Shown here piece by piece: positions 1-12,277 of a stretch of DNA of 64,000 nt. Position numbers and translations under genes: made by a program. A model generated the notes under the pieces. It ran no database searches. It was not told the DNA's origin and saw only the letters and a program-made list of their open reading frames with translations. The stretch spans positions 2,422,491-2,486,490 of the forward strand of contig NC_051092.1 in NCBI RefSeq assembly GCF_901709675.1, in the 5' to 3' direction. How positions within the stretch are numbered: the stretch's first letter is position 1; the number at the start of each line of letters is the position of its first letter. Source of the DNA: Syngnathus acus. Taxonomy: Eukaryota > Chordata > Actinopteri > Syngnathiformes > Syngnathidae.

Positions 1-3000
1 AATCTGGTGCATTTTCAACTTCCTGTCAGAGGACAGCTACCCGCCGGTCATCGTCACGGAGGAGGTGAGAACTTCCCGTGTTTCAGTGATGGTTGCGCTC
101 GTGAATTCATTTTGACCCTAGATTGCTCGACGAGTCGCTGATATTTGTTCAAGAACAGGAAGTTGGGAACTTCCTCTTGTGTTACAAATGCTGGAAAATT
201 TAGGCTTAGCACGTTTGTCAAAGTACACTTTGTGTTAATTCAAATTAACTAATTAATTTTTTTTTTTGTGTGTGCTGATTTTTTTTATTTGGGGAATGAG
301 AGTGTTTGAACATCATCTCATTTCACTTCGGTATTTCTAGATGGAGTACTTTCTGCGCAAGCTGACTGAGGCGATGGGGGGCAGCTGGGTGGAGGAGCGC
401 TTTGAGGACTATAAGCTCCAAATGCTCTCGCAGCAGCAGCAGCAGCAGCAGAGCATCAGCGTGTGGCAGCTCATCACTCTGGTAGGCTCGGGACACTTCA
501 GCAAGGGCATAGACAGACAGTCCCTCTCCATGGGCATCCAGGAGCTCTATCAAGAACTCATCATGGACGTGCTGAAGCAGGTCCGTCCCCATTTGCACCA
601 TTCCAAACGTGCGGCGGAATTGGACAATTTTATACTTTTGAATTGGTTTTATTTGTTCGATCTAAGCGATTGCATTTCTTTATGTTTTGGTGCAGGGTTA
701 CATGATGAAGAAAGGCCACAAAAGGAAGAACTGGACGGAGCGCTGGTTCACGCTAAAGCCCTACTCCATCTCCTACTACGTGAGTGAAGACCTGACTGAG
801 AAGAAGGGGGACATCTTGTTGGATGAACATTGCAGCGTGGAGGTAAGGATAAGCTTTTCTTTAAACACATACAAGAGTGGAGATATGAAAAATAAAATAC
901 CATCACAAGTTTTGACAATGAAAACCGGTGCGGTATGCTGAAATGAAGTGTGCTACTCCTTTTTTTTTTAGGCTTTGGCGGACAAAGAGGGCAAGAAGTG
1001 TCTCTTCTTCATCAGATCCTCACAGAAAAGTTTTGAAATCAGCGCGTCAGACAAAAAGAAGAAGCAGGAGTGGATTCAGGGTAAGTGGTTGCACTCGTCA
1101 GCTTTATGATATTTGCTTCAAAACAACAGAACATACTACCTGGGGGGGGAAGTTAAAATGTCGCCGTATAAGCTCTACACGTGAAGTTAATTTGATCTTC
1201 TCCGCAGCCATCCAGACGTGCGTGAACCTGCTCCGAGCTGGCCGTCAGGCGCCGCACCGCGAGTCGCGCCACAAACGTCGCGAGCTGCGCCTCAAGCAGC
1301 AGGCCGACCAGGAGGAGCTGCGGACCAAGATGAAGGAGTTGCAGACGGCCAACGAGGCCAAACAGCATGAGCTGGAGGACATGAGGAAGGTGAGGAGGAA
1401 GACATCCTCCAGTTTTTGTAGTTCATATAAAGCACAAGCGGTTGGAATAAATCGAGATAGGCGAGCTTCCTCGTGGTGCAAAGCAGCCACGTTGTTATTT
1501 CAACCAGCTCTATTGTTCCGAGGTCACAACGGCGCACTCGCTGGCCACATCATGAATACGAATTGCATCCGCGAAGCCCCCCCCCCCCCACCCCCCTCCC
1601 TCATCTACGTTGTCATGCAGGAATGCGGCATGAAGCAGGATCGGTCACCTGCTCAGTCAAACACACTTTTCCGGTTTGGGTCCCCAAACTGGACCGTGAT
1701 TGGGACTCACGTTAGCGTAAGCAATAGAAACTCTCTCAAAAGAAAGTTGTCATCATGACGTGAGCCTCCAAACTGCCCGTTGAGCGTTTTTGATCATCTA
1801 AAGGAGAACTATGACAAACCATATTATGACTAACCCTAATCCTGGAACAGATTCTTGTTCCATTATTCACAGTGGGGGCAGGGGCCGCGTAGGAAACAGA
1901 TTGGGTTTCACCGTTGTTCAAGTGGGTCCGCACTCTGGTGTGCTCACTGGCTGACACACTTTATCTCGGTGCTGAATGCACAAACATTTGGCATTGAGGT
2001 GCCACACTTTTGTTCAGCATAGTTGCTGACTGCATGAATGCACAAGGAGAGTTTGTGCACGAGCACACACACACACACACACGGACGTAAATTGAGTGCT
2101 TTATTTGTTTGTTTGCGTCCATTGTTCATTGTTTACTTTTCTCTTACGCGTTCTCGCTCACACATATACTTGAAATGGATTGATTTATGTTTTTATTGTC
2201 ATTTATCTCGCTCAAAAAAGGAAATGAAAATTGAAATGATTTGAACCAATTCAATTCCATGATAAATTCAGAAATGAAAAATGAGATTGAATTATAAAGC
2301 TTGGAAAACAAGAAAAGGTTTTTGTCATACTTTGGTCCTAATGTCAGGTCATTTTGATAATTTTATGAAATTCATGAAAAGAAATCCAGTCCATCTTTGC
2401 TTTGATGTTAGGCTCTGGAGGAAGCGGCAGCCAAAGCGGCAGAGGAAGAGCAACGACGGCTTCAGACTCAGGTTGACCTCCAGGACCGCTACAGGGTTGA
2501 CCTGGAGAGAGAGAAGATGGTGCGTGTACGCACGTCGCTGTCACGCTCCGCAAACGCAACATTAGGTACACCCCTGTGTGCGCTCTACATCGATCCAGGT
2601 GAGGCAACAGATGGAGGAGCAGGTGGCCCAAAAGTCCACGGAGCTGGAGCAGTACCTGCAGAAGGTCCGCGAGATGGAGGACATGTACCGGCGGTTGGAG
2701 GACGCTTTGGAGGACGAGCGGCGCGCCCGCCAGGATGAGGAAACCGTCCGCAAGCTGCAGGCCAGGTCAGCTGGCAAAAATATTACATATCTGTCCCGTA
2801 GAGATGATAAATTATTTGATCAAGTCACAACTTATCCATTACACTATTTTAATCACAAATATCTTTGTGTCCCGAAATGTAACTTAGATTCAAATGAAGT
2901 CATGTAAATAACAGTTTAGTGTTCTGGGAAGAATGTTGATGTACTAAATAGTCTCCCAATCAGACACAAGTTCCTCTTTGACCTTCCTTCCCTTCTGCTG

Positions 3001-4354
3001 ACGTTAACGTTCCTGACCAGGGAGTGAGTGAGTCGGCAGTTTGACACAACAGCAGACGCTGAGTGTTCAAAGTAAACTTCACACATGAAGAACATCATCT
3101 AGGAGCAGCTTTACCTAGTCCTAGATATAATACCTAATGAATTACTCTCTATTAGAATGACAAACATGGCATAAAAACACATTGATTCTAATATGAGTCA
3201 TTCACTTGTGCATCTAAGATGTTCATTTCATCGGTGCCAGTGCACTGGCCACACAACTTTGTTGCACACTTCTTCTGAGTTCGCATGGATGACCCTTATG
3301 TGGTCGGCACAGGTTGCTGGAGGAGGAGGCGACCAAGCGGGCGGAGCTGGAGGAGATCCACCTGAAGCAGCAGCAAGCCATCTCGGAGACGGAGGCTGAG
3401 AAGCAGGAGCTGCATAAGGAGCGGCTGGCCAAGGACAACGCCCTGAGGGATGCCATGATGCAGCTGCAGCAGCTGGAGCAGGACAGGCAGGGGGCGCTAG
3501 AGCAGTACCAGGTACTCCAAGAATGGATTATCATCTTCATTATCAGCATTGTCATCATGAATGTTTTTGTGTGAGTTAGACAGTGATGAAGAAGCTGGAG
3601 GATGCCACCAACAACACAAAGACGTGGAAACACAAAGTAGCCGAACACGAGGGCTTCATTCGCCTCATTCAGCCTGGTAACTTTTTTTTTAACAGCTTTT
3701 ACTAGATTTCCTCTTTTTTTTTTCCATTTATTATTTTGTTATTTATTTCTTTACAAATTTTGCATTTCTGTGCTAATTTGGAGTAGTTTTTGTCCATTTT
3801 CTTTTACAAAAAGCTCACGTTTCATCTCATTTTCTTTTTTGTTTTATTGTTTCTGTATTTTTCATCTTACATTTGTGTATGCCTAATAATTTTTTGAGTG
3901 CTTGTTTTTTTAATCTATTTTTCAACATTTGTTTCTAATATTTGTCTAGTGTGTGGTCTATGTAATTCATATTCTTCTTATACTATTTTATTTGAATGTG
4001 AGTGCATTTTTTAAAAGTATTTTTATTCTAATATTTGCATATTTTATTACTAGATTATCACTTTGATTCTCATTTGGAGTGTGCTTAATATTACAACTAC
4101 CTGTTGTAATTCTTTGGTGAGAATACTGTAGTATTATCAGTAATATCAGTATTAGCTCACTGCAATTTTATTTATATTTCATCACCTCATCGATTCCAGA
4201 GGCCGTGAGTTTTAGACAAAGCTTTTTTCTTTCAGGGTCCAAAGGTCATCAGATGATCACAAACTGGGGCCCGGCCGCCTTCTCAGACGCCGAGCTGAGC
4301 CTGAGGGAGAAAAAATGGCAAGAAATGAAGAACCAGGTGACACAGGCGCAGTAG
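1..4354 (+). CDS. swap70: SWAP70, switch-associated protein 70 (5' end outside window)
   Basis: Exons, all with GT-AG borders and matching phases: 1-64, 341-580, 696-842, 972-1080, 1208-1389, 2412-2519, 2599-2765, 3313-3511, 3580-3676 and 4236-4354 (stop TAG at 4352). The visible part is about 476 residues; human SWAP70 has 585, so roughly the first 110 (EF-hand-like start) are missing. After an N-terminal region comes a PH domain (from [18 protein letters not shown] to [14 protein letters not shown]), then a long Glu/Lys/Gln coiled coil ([17 protein letters not shown]), then the family's C-terminal signature [14 protein letters not shown]. Known role: PIP3-binding, F-actin-linked regulator of Rac signalling in the cytoplasm and at membrane ruffles. 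A run of seven CAG-encoded glutamines lies at about 430-450. The relative DEF6 is longer and lacks this ending, so SWAP70 is preferred. The gene converges on wee1. Confidence 0.95.
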
Positions 4355-4609
4355 ACGCCGACAACAACAACAGTGCTGCGTTAGCTCACGGCAGGAATAC
4401 AAAAATATTGTGGGATGTTTTCACATGTGCTTCTCACCTCCTAAATGATAGACAACCAAAATTTTGGAAATGTCAGATTAATAAACATTCAATTAATTGC
4501 GTCTGTACCTAATCTAGTGTTCATCTGCATATTTTTGTGACTCCTAATTCAGAGTAATATGTAAATATGTTATTTTTGACTCGTAATGCTTTCAGCATAC
4601 ATGCTAATA

Positions 4610-4615
4610 ATAAAC
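4610..4615 (+). terminator. Likely swap70 poly(A) signal
   Basis: AATAAA about 255 bases after the swap70 stop. An earlier AATAAA-like match lies near 4480. No transcript evidence; the choice is by distance only. Confidence 0.4.
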
Positions 4616-4699
4616 TAGTGAACATTTTAAGAGTGCTGAACAAGTGTTTGTGGTTTTTACATGAAAATAAGAAATGTGGAATAAAAATTGTTAAACTCA

Positions 4700-5729
4700 C
4701 TGAAAGGACTTGAATTTGATTACAGGTTTCTTAATTTATATTCTTCCGATTTTTTAAAAATATTTTTACCCTATTTTGAACCCTACTTCAAAACGCTAGC
4801 CTCAACCTTAAGAATAAAACTCTAATTTGAAGCCCTAATTTGAAGCTTGTATGACTTCAACCAGTAGGTGTCGGTAATGAGCTGGTGCCACCTCGCCGTA
4901 TAATAAAACGAAGAAGAAAATGACGTCACTTCCTGTTTACGAACGAGTGAATTGCATTTCCCGTTCATCGCGAGAACGGATCAGTGAGTGTTGACTTTCC
5001 CGTTCGCGAACGAGTCAATGGGTCAACTGCCTTCCTTCCCGTGCATCAACGGATCAGTCAGTGAACGTGTTGCGTCTTCCTCCTGGCGTGAACTATGTAA
5101 GACAGAATGTCGATTTACGATTTGCCAAGGAAAGAAAGGACGACTCACTGAAACACCATTTCTTTTATGCACGTTTTGTCCAAGCTAACGGCTCACTTCA
5201 TTGCATGAAGGGATGCGCCGTTATGCAAAAACGGGGAGATTATGCTTCTCTTTGGGTAATCTTTATTTTATAACACTTAAAATAACGTGTATGCATATAT
5301 ACGCCTAAATATTGTTATACATATATCTACTGCAATTTCACATTCGATTGCTGGTTATAAATGTACTTTTATTATTATTATTATTATTTTAATAAACATT
5401 AAAACCTGTTAAAACTTCTCTGGTGTTTTATTCCTTGTTTTTATTTTTTTGGGCATGAAAACTAAAATTTGGTTTGAAATCTACTTTTATTATTTTTATT
5501 ATTATTATTATTTTAAAAAACATTAAAACCTGTTAAAACTTGTCTGGTGTTTTGTTCCTTGTTTTTATTTTTTGGGCATGAAAACAAAAATCTGACATTT
5601 GGTTAACTGCTTTATATGACAATATGAATGTGTTTTACGTTGTGTAATATGTGTTGGTGTCCCCCAAAATAAAGAGCAAGTAGTCAAATACACATTCTTG
5701 ACGTACAAAAAAATGCATAAAGTTATTAG
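4700..5729. repeat. AT-rich intergenic DNA with a 124-bp tandem duplication
   Basis: There is no gene. The stretch 5340-5590 holds two copies of an A/T-rich unit (ATT trinucleotide run, then AAAACCTGTTAAAACTT, then a T-rich run ending GGGCATGAAAAC). The shared motif starts at 5401 and again at 5525, a period of 124 bp. The part at 4860-5060 has short degenerate duplications around CCCGTTC and GGATCAGT and looks like an old mobile element. ORFs here have no recognisable domain. Confidence 0.55.
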
Positions 5730-6120
5730 GTGTCCGTGTGACGTCACAGATCAACCAGCCAATCAGGAGGTAGGGGTGAGGGCGGTGTGGCACCTTTCAC
5801 TTTCAGTTCAGTTTTGGCCATGATTTTTCCCTAATGAAGTGGCCTGTTATTAGGTACACTTGAAAATGGTGGTGTACCTAATGGAGTGTCCAAGTGACGT
5901 CACAGATCAAACAGCCAATCAGAAAGTGGGGGTGAGGGCGGGTGTGGCACTTTTCACTTTCAGTTAAGCTTCAGCCATGATTTTTCCCTAATGAAATGGC
6001 CTGTTATTAGGTACACCTAAAAATGGCGGTGTACCTAATGGAGTGTCCGAGTGATGTCACAGATCAACCAGCCAATCAGAAAGTGGGGGTGAGGGCGGGT
6101 GTGGCACTTTTCACTTAAAC
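5730..6120 (+). repeat. Three tandem copies of a 156-bp unit carrying CRE and CCAAT motifs
   Basis: Copies begin at 5730, 5886 and 6043 (spacing 156 and 157) with GTGTCC. Each carries TGACGTCAC (mutated to TGATGTCAC in the third), then AGCCAATCAG, then a G-rich stretch. The first two end in GTACACC...GTGTACCTAATGGA. The third is cut after about 75 bp by the start of the 233-bp family (CAGGGGTGTC at 6121). The GTGTACCTAATA motif recurs in inverse orientation in the array that follows. Origin is probably a non-autonomous DNA transposon; I cannot name the family. Confidence 0.75.
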
Positions 6121-6220
6121 CAGGGGTGTCGACCTCCAGTTCTCGAGGGGCCGCGTTCCAATATGTTTTCCAAGTTACCCTCGTTAAGCGCACCTGCGTG
6201 AAAAGTTTTAGCCACAAGGT

Positions 6221-8084
6221 CTAGTCCTCGGGGCCGCGTTCCAATATGGTTTCTAAGTTACCCTCGTTAAGCGCACCTGCGTGAAAAGTTTTAGCCACTT
6301 TCACGTTCTGCAGGAGCTAAAACTTTTCACGCAGGTGCACTTAACGAGGGAATCACGGACACTCCATTAGGTACACTGCCATTTTCAAGTGTACCTAATA
6401 ACAGGCCACTTTATTAGGGAAATACCATTGTCAAAGGTCACAGGTGTCAAGCTCTAGTCCTCGGGGCCGCGTTCCAATATGGTTTCTAACTTACCCTCGT
6501 TAAGCGCACCTGCGTGAAAAGTTTTAGCCACTTTCACGTTCTGCAGGAGCTAAAACTTTTCACGCAGGTGCACTTAACGAGGGAATCACGGACACTCCAT
6601 TAGGTACACCGCCATTCTCAAGTGTACCTAATAACAGGCCACTTTATTAGGGAAATACCATTGTCAAAGGTCACAGGTGTCAAGCTCTAGTCCTCGGGGC
6701 CGCGTTCCAATATGGTTTCTAAGTTACCCTCGTTAAGCGCACCTGCGTGAAAAGTTTTAGCCACTTTCACGTTCTGCAGGAGCTAAAACTTTTCACGCAG
6801 GTGCACTTAACGAGGGAATCACGGACACTCCATTAGGTACACCGCCATTTTCAAGTGTACCTAATAACAGGCCACTTTATTAGGGAAATACCATTGTCAA
6901 AGGTCACAGGTGTCAAGCTCTAGTCCTCGGGGCCGCGTTCCAATATGGTTTCTAACTTACCCTCGTTAAGTGCACCTGCGTGAAAAGTTTTAGCCACTTT
7001 CACGTTCTGCAGGAGCTAAAACTTTTCACGCAGGTGCACTTAACGAGGGAATCACGGACACTCCATTAGGTACACCGCCATTTCCAAGTGTACCTAATAA
7101 CAGGCCACTTTATTAGGGAAATACCATTGTCAAAGGTCACAGGTGTCAAGCTCTAGTCCTCGGGGCCGCGTTCCAATATGGTTTCTAACTTACCCTCGTT
7201 AAGCGCACCTGCGTGAAAAGTTTTAGCCACTTTCACGTTCTGCAGGAGCTAAAACTTTTCACGCAGGTGCACTTAACGAGGGAATCACGGACACTCCATT
7301 AGGTACACCGCCATTTTCAAGTGTACCTAATAACAGGCCACTTTATTAGGGAAATACCATTGTCAAAGGTCACAGGTGTCAAGCTCTAGTCCTCGGGGCC
7401 GCGTTCCAATATGGTTTCTAAGTTACCCTCGTTAAACGCACCTGCGTGAAAAGTTTTAGCCACTTTCACGTTCTGCAGGAGCTAAAACTTTTCACGCAGG
7501 TGCACTTAACGAGGGAATCACGGACACTCCATTAGGTACACCGCCATTTCCAAGTGTACCTAATAACAGGCCACTTTATTAGGGAAATACCATTGTCAAA
7601 GGTCACAGGTGTCAAGCTCTAGTCCTCGGGGCCGCGTTCCAATATGGTTTCTAAGTTACCCTCGTTAAGCGCACCTGCGTGAAAGGTTTTAGCCACTTTC
7701 ACGTTCTGCAGGAGCTAAAACTTTTCACGCAGGTGCACTTAACGAGGGAATCACGGACACTCCATTAGGTACACCGCCATTTTCAAGTGTACCTAATAAC
7801 AGGCCACTTTATTAGGGAAATACCATTGTCAAAGGTCACAGGTGTCAAGCTCTAGTCCTCGGGGCCGCGTTCCAATATGGTTTCCAAGTTGCCCTCGTTA
7901 AAAACACCTGCGTGAAAAGATTTTGGTCATTTTCACGTTCTACAGGAGCTAAAACCTTTCACGCAGGTGCACCTAACGAGGGAATCACACGGACACTCCA
8001 TTACACCGCCATTTTCAAGTGTACCTAATAACAGGCCACTTTATTAGGGAGATATCATGGTCAAAGGTCTCCCTACCGTTCCAG
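6221..8084 (+). repeat. Satellite-like array: eight copies of a 233-bp hairpin unit
   Basis: The motif CTAGTCCTCG (CTAGTCCTCGGGGCC) recurs at 6221, 6454, 6687, 6920, 7153, 7386, 7619 and 7852, exactly 233 bp apart each time. Copies 1-7 are nearly identical; copy 8 is clearly diverged. In copy 1 the arm 6261-6295 and the arm 6316-6350 are inverted repeats of 35 nt with a single mismatch, separated by a 20-nt loop. The rest of the unit holds inverted GTGTACCTAATA motifs complementary to the preceding 156-bp repeat. A partial founder copy lies at 6121-6220. The array fills the gap between the 3' ends of swap70 and wee1. There is no coding potential. Confidence 0.92.
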
Positions 8085-8121
8085 GTCACATGACCGTGGG
8101 TGGGTTAGGGTTACCGGGTGG

Positions 8122-8190
8122 GTGGGTTACCCTCTGAGTAGTTGTGTTGCGGGTGAGTGGGTTACCCTCTGAGTAGTTGTGTTGCGTTCA
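8122..8190 (+). repeat. Short direct duplication
   Basis: Two adjacent copies of a segment of about 28 bp (GGGTTACCCTCTGAGTAG, then TTGTGTTGCG) around 8125-8150 and 8159-8186, separated by a few bases, next to telomere-like GGGTTAGGGTTA. The rest of 8190-8420 shows nothing recognisable. Confidence 0.6.
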
Positions 8191-8423
8191 GGTGCCCACT
8201 AGCAGGCCCATTGCAGAGCTGCCAGTCATAAGCTTGTATAAGAATGCTGACGACACACAAACTTGTTTAATGCCCTTGAACTCAAAATGAACCTAAAAAG
8301 TTAAAATGTTGCATTTCGACAATGACTTGACTGTCGCAAATTATGTTTGTTGTTGACGGCTGGTATCAATTTTGAAGTGGACAAAATGGAGTGACAAATA
8401 ATAAAGGTGTAGAATAGAAAGAT

Positions 8424-8429
8424 TTTATT
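8424..8429 (-). terminator. Likely wee1 poly(A) signal
   Basis: TTTATT on the plus strand (AATAAA on minus) about 95 bases beyond the wee1 stop. Confidence 0.5.
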
Positions 8430-8521
8430 AAATAACTTTGTACAAGTTCCAACATGGAAAAGCGTTGATTGAACAAATATTTAACTTTTTTTATTTAAAA
8501 CGTATATACAACAAAAACAGT

Positions 8522-11500
8522 TTAGATGTTAAGGCTGACAGATCGGTTCATTTTTCCGATGAGCCTGGAGGTGCTGTTGCTGGCCAGCTGAGCCTTCTGC
8601 AGCTCCCTGAAACACACACAAAAAAAAAGATTGTCAACATTCTGCTACAAACTATTCGGCCGCTGTTGATATGTGTTTTAACAAACGATTTCAATGTTCT
8701 AAAAGAAGCAAAATGAACTGCTCGGTGGTCTGCTGATTTTTATTTTTTTCATGCCAATATGTTGCTGGAATTATGACTTATTATATGACACTACTTTGTG
8801 GCTGTAAAAATAACACATTCCGACCTACAAACAGAACCAAACAAAAACCGAGAAAGCCCTGTAAGCAAAGAACAACATTGCTTTAAGTTTGTCAAGCAAC
8901 CAGTCACCTTTCCAACAGAGCGTTTTTGCACTTAAGGGCGTTATTTTCCACTCTCAGCTGGTCCGCGCTACTCTTGATGGTCGTCAGCAGCACCGGGTGG
9001 CGAATTAGGTCTGTGGCAGAAGGGCGTCGGGTGGGGTCGGGGTCAATCATCAGCTGGAACACCACAACAGGACAAGTTAACACCGGCATCAGCGCTGTCT
9101 TGCACAATCTTTGAGGAAAGGAGGCCAAGGGTGGGGTTACGTATCCCATCCACACACCGTAAGGAGACTGAGAAACTCCGACGAGAGCACTTGGGGGACA
9201 GCGGGCAGTTTGCCCTGCCGGATCTCGTGCCAGGCGTCGCCGTTTGTGGGCAGAGCCTCGGCCCCCGCCGCGCTGACCACCGTCAACGCCAGGGCAAAGA
9301 TGTCAGCCTTGGCCAGGTTGCTGCAGTCCTGAGGAAGACAAGAAGAAGCCACTGAGACTTTGTTGAAGAGAGACAATAACTTTTTTTTTTCTATATTTTG
9401 ATGACAAACCTCCTGAAGAACTTCATTGGCCAAATATCTGCTGTCACCTTCCTCCACTTGATGATTGATGGCCTGTGTCACGTGACCAAGATCACCTGCA
9501 AAGATCGAATAGAATTAAGAACAAAAATATACAGAACTATAGATACACATCACGTCAGTTTGTTGTGGTAATTCTTTGGACTATTTCAGAATATTTAATG
9601 AATAGTATTATAAAAACAACTGGGGCATCAACAATAAAAAAAAATAATAATACAAACAAACCAATTTTGTAGACCACATTGGTGTTGAGGCCCTCCTCAT
9701 CGTCACCCTCGTCACAGCTGCTGACAGCCTTACGGGATATGAAGATGTTACCTTGAAGAAAAAACAAAAATAAGTATCGCAATTAAAACCAATTTCCTGT
9801 AAAAACATAAAATGCCTTCAGCCAACTCACTGGGCTTGATGTCCATGTGCACCAGCGACATCAAGTGGATGTACTTGAGTCCGCGGGCCACCTGGAGGAG
9901 CAGGTCCTTGAGCTCCAACTCGGACAGGTGGGCGTGGCGCCCCGCATTGTCGGCCACCACGTCTGACAGCGTGCCGCCGTTGCAGTACTCGTTCTGGATT
10001 AGCATGTGGCCTTCTTCGGCCCACGCCGAGTAGTAGCGCACCACATGCCGGTGCTGGCCTAGCACGGCGTGAGCGTACACCTCTCGCAATGCGTTTTGTC
10101 TGCGGGGGGGAGAGAGGTGTTAGCACAAGCTGCGAACATGCAGGACCGGTTGGTAAGCAACCAAACAGGTTGCGCTTGGGGGGGGGGAAGTACAGTTTTC
10201 AGAAATTATTCAGCAAGTAATGAGTTTTGACATTTGTTAAATGAAGGCTCAGCATCCATTATTACATTGACCCGCTTTCAAAAGTCGACACTCACTCGTC
10301 CACCGATCCAGCCAAGGGCTTCTTTGAGCGCTTAATGGCGTAGAGGCAGCCGTCCAACCGCTTCACGCACTTGTACACAGCGCCAAACTGGCCGCAGCCA
10401 ATCTTCTCCAGTTCCAGGAACTCGGAGGCGTAGCGCGACATCATGTTGCTCTGCATCATGGTGACTCTCTGGGGAAGAGGAACACGTTAAACCCAATAAC
10501 AGACAGGAAATCAATTAAATCAATCAACTTTTATATACATAAAAAAAAAATTAAACCATAAATCACCTTTGATGGTGGCAGGATTTCCTCTTCATACTCA
10601 ACATCACTTGCTTCCATGTCTTCACCATTGGAGCTGTGTGGCAAACACAACTTCAGTTAATTCTAGAATAGTGTATTTCTTCCAACTTTATATTAAAGAG
10701 AGAGTTGCTTCTGCATGTGATGGATAGAATATTTACAACAAAATCCGTACATTCATTTATCGGTGTGGGGGGCAGCAAAGTGCATGGTGGATTGGGGGGG
10801 TTGTTCGCAAGCACACGAAAGAGTTCACGAGCAAGCATGAGGTCTTAGTTCCCAGCCATAGGTTGGAGGTGAGTGACCTGCTGTGTAATTACCTGCTTTT
10901 TGTGTTCGAATATGTAACAGCAAACCGCCGTTATACTGCGGTTCATTCAGTCACTAAATTACACAGTTTTTGAATTTGGACATGCGCCTTCAGCAATTCA
11001 ACTTTACTCATTCGCTGGGAAGGTTAGACTTTGCCAAGATCTAGCTTAAACACAGATCTTAAATTCACTCCGTCAGGTTTGTCGGCTTCAAGTAAGCACA
11101 CCTTTGCTCATATTAGGAAAACTGTGCAAGTGAGAAAGCGAGAACTAAGGAGCAATGTAACATACACATTCCAGTATGGCCTCTTTCTGTTGTTCCTTTG
11201 CTGTGTGGCCGACTGGATGAGCAGGGAATCGGGGGTGAATGGGTTGAAATTGACCAGAGGCGTGTGATGTCTCCTGCCGCTGTCGTTGTCTGTGCTTGAC
11301 TTTGACAGCTTTGCCCCGGAATCGCCAGTCTTAAATAGGGAACCCTTCCCGTTGGAACCCCCGACACAGTATAGAAGACTCTGGAACACAAATGTATATT
11401 GGGATAAATATAATTTTAAAAAATTACTGCAATTTATTGCATATCATGAATTGCAAAAAAAAAGTGTGCAAAAAACAACAAGTGGTTGTTCCAATCTACA

Positions 11501-12277
11501 CAATTAGAATGTTGGAAATATGCATTTAAGAAAAGCATACTGCAACAGTTTGGAGTGAAAATGCAAAATGAGCGGAAAAAGGGGGGAAAAAACAGTTCTT
11601 GCCTATGACCAGCAGTTATTTTTGCCATAACAGTAGAACTACAGTGCATCAGACTGTTATGCAACAACGCCCACGTTAAGTGGGTCACTGGGTTGCCAAC
11701 TGACACAGCAAAAAAAAAAGAAAAGCGTTGATGCTTAAACCTAGCCGTTAGTCAGCAACAAAATTGCCACATGACATTTTAGTGTATTCAATTTCATTTA
11801 ACTCGTTAACGAGAGATTCATTCTCACCTTTGGCGTGTGCGGAGTGTCAAAAAGTCGCAGTTTTCTCAGGGTTTTGTGAGGAGGTGTGTCGGGGCATGTG
11901 CGGATCGGCGAGCCCGATCCATCCCTGATGGCACGGCGGCACGACCAGGACGCCTTCTTTGGAGTCGGCGTGCAGGCGGCGAAGAGCTCCGAGCGTGGCG
12001 ACAGCAACTGCGATGGGGAGCCGAAGCCCTCTTCGGACCACATCTCGTCCCCGAACGACTGCCTCGAAACGGGGCTTCCATCACCGCCGCCGTCTCGCGA
12101 CATGTCGACGGCGCCGGTTCGCATCGCTGTCGGGGAGTCCAATTCGTTGAAGCCGGACTCGTTGATGTCCTCCACCGAGTCATCCTCGCTTTCGCTCGCC
12201 GTAAAATTGAGTCTCAGGCGGATGGGACGGGATTTGGGCGAGGGGGAGTCCTGCCAATTGCTGTTGTAGCTCGACAT
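8522..12277 (-). CDS. wee1: WEE1 mitosis-inhibitor kinase
   Basis: Ten exons on the minus strand: 12277-11828, 11380-11166, 10633-10567, 10468-10296, 10099-9831, 9751-9662, 9495-9410, 9328-9158, 9053-8908 and 8606-8522. Phases join into 583 codons (human 646). The acidic, serine-rich N-terminus contains the conserved [18 protein letters not shown] box (exon 1) and [10 protein letters not shown] (exon 2). The kinase domain covers about residues 260-530: glycine loop [11 protein letters not shown], lysine in YAIKRSKKP, catalytic loop VHMDIKPSN, metal site GDLGHVT and the Wee1-type [15 protein letters not shown]. The tail [14 protein letters not shown] is typical. Known role: nuclear kinase that phosphorylates CDK1 on Tyr15 and blocks entry into mitosis. 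I chose the ATG at 12277 (MSSYNSNW); an upstream in-frame GTG is not a plausible start. A PKMYT1 assignment is excluded by the N-terminal boxes. Confidence 0.97.

Noticed and set aside
928-1758. 276-codon plus-strand frame
   Set aside because: It mixes swap70 exon pieces in a wrong frame with introns; the exon structure of swap70 explains it.
6261-7980. CRISPR-like regular repeats
   Set aside because: The 233-bp units are contiguous and identical over their whole length, with no unique spacers; the host is a vertebrate.
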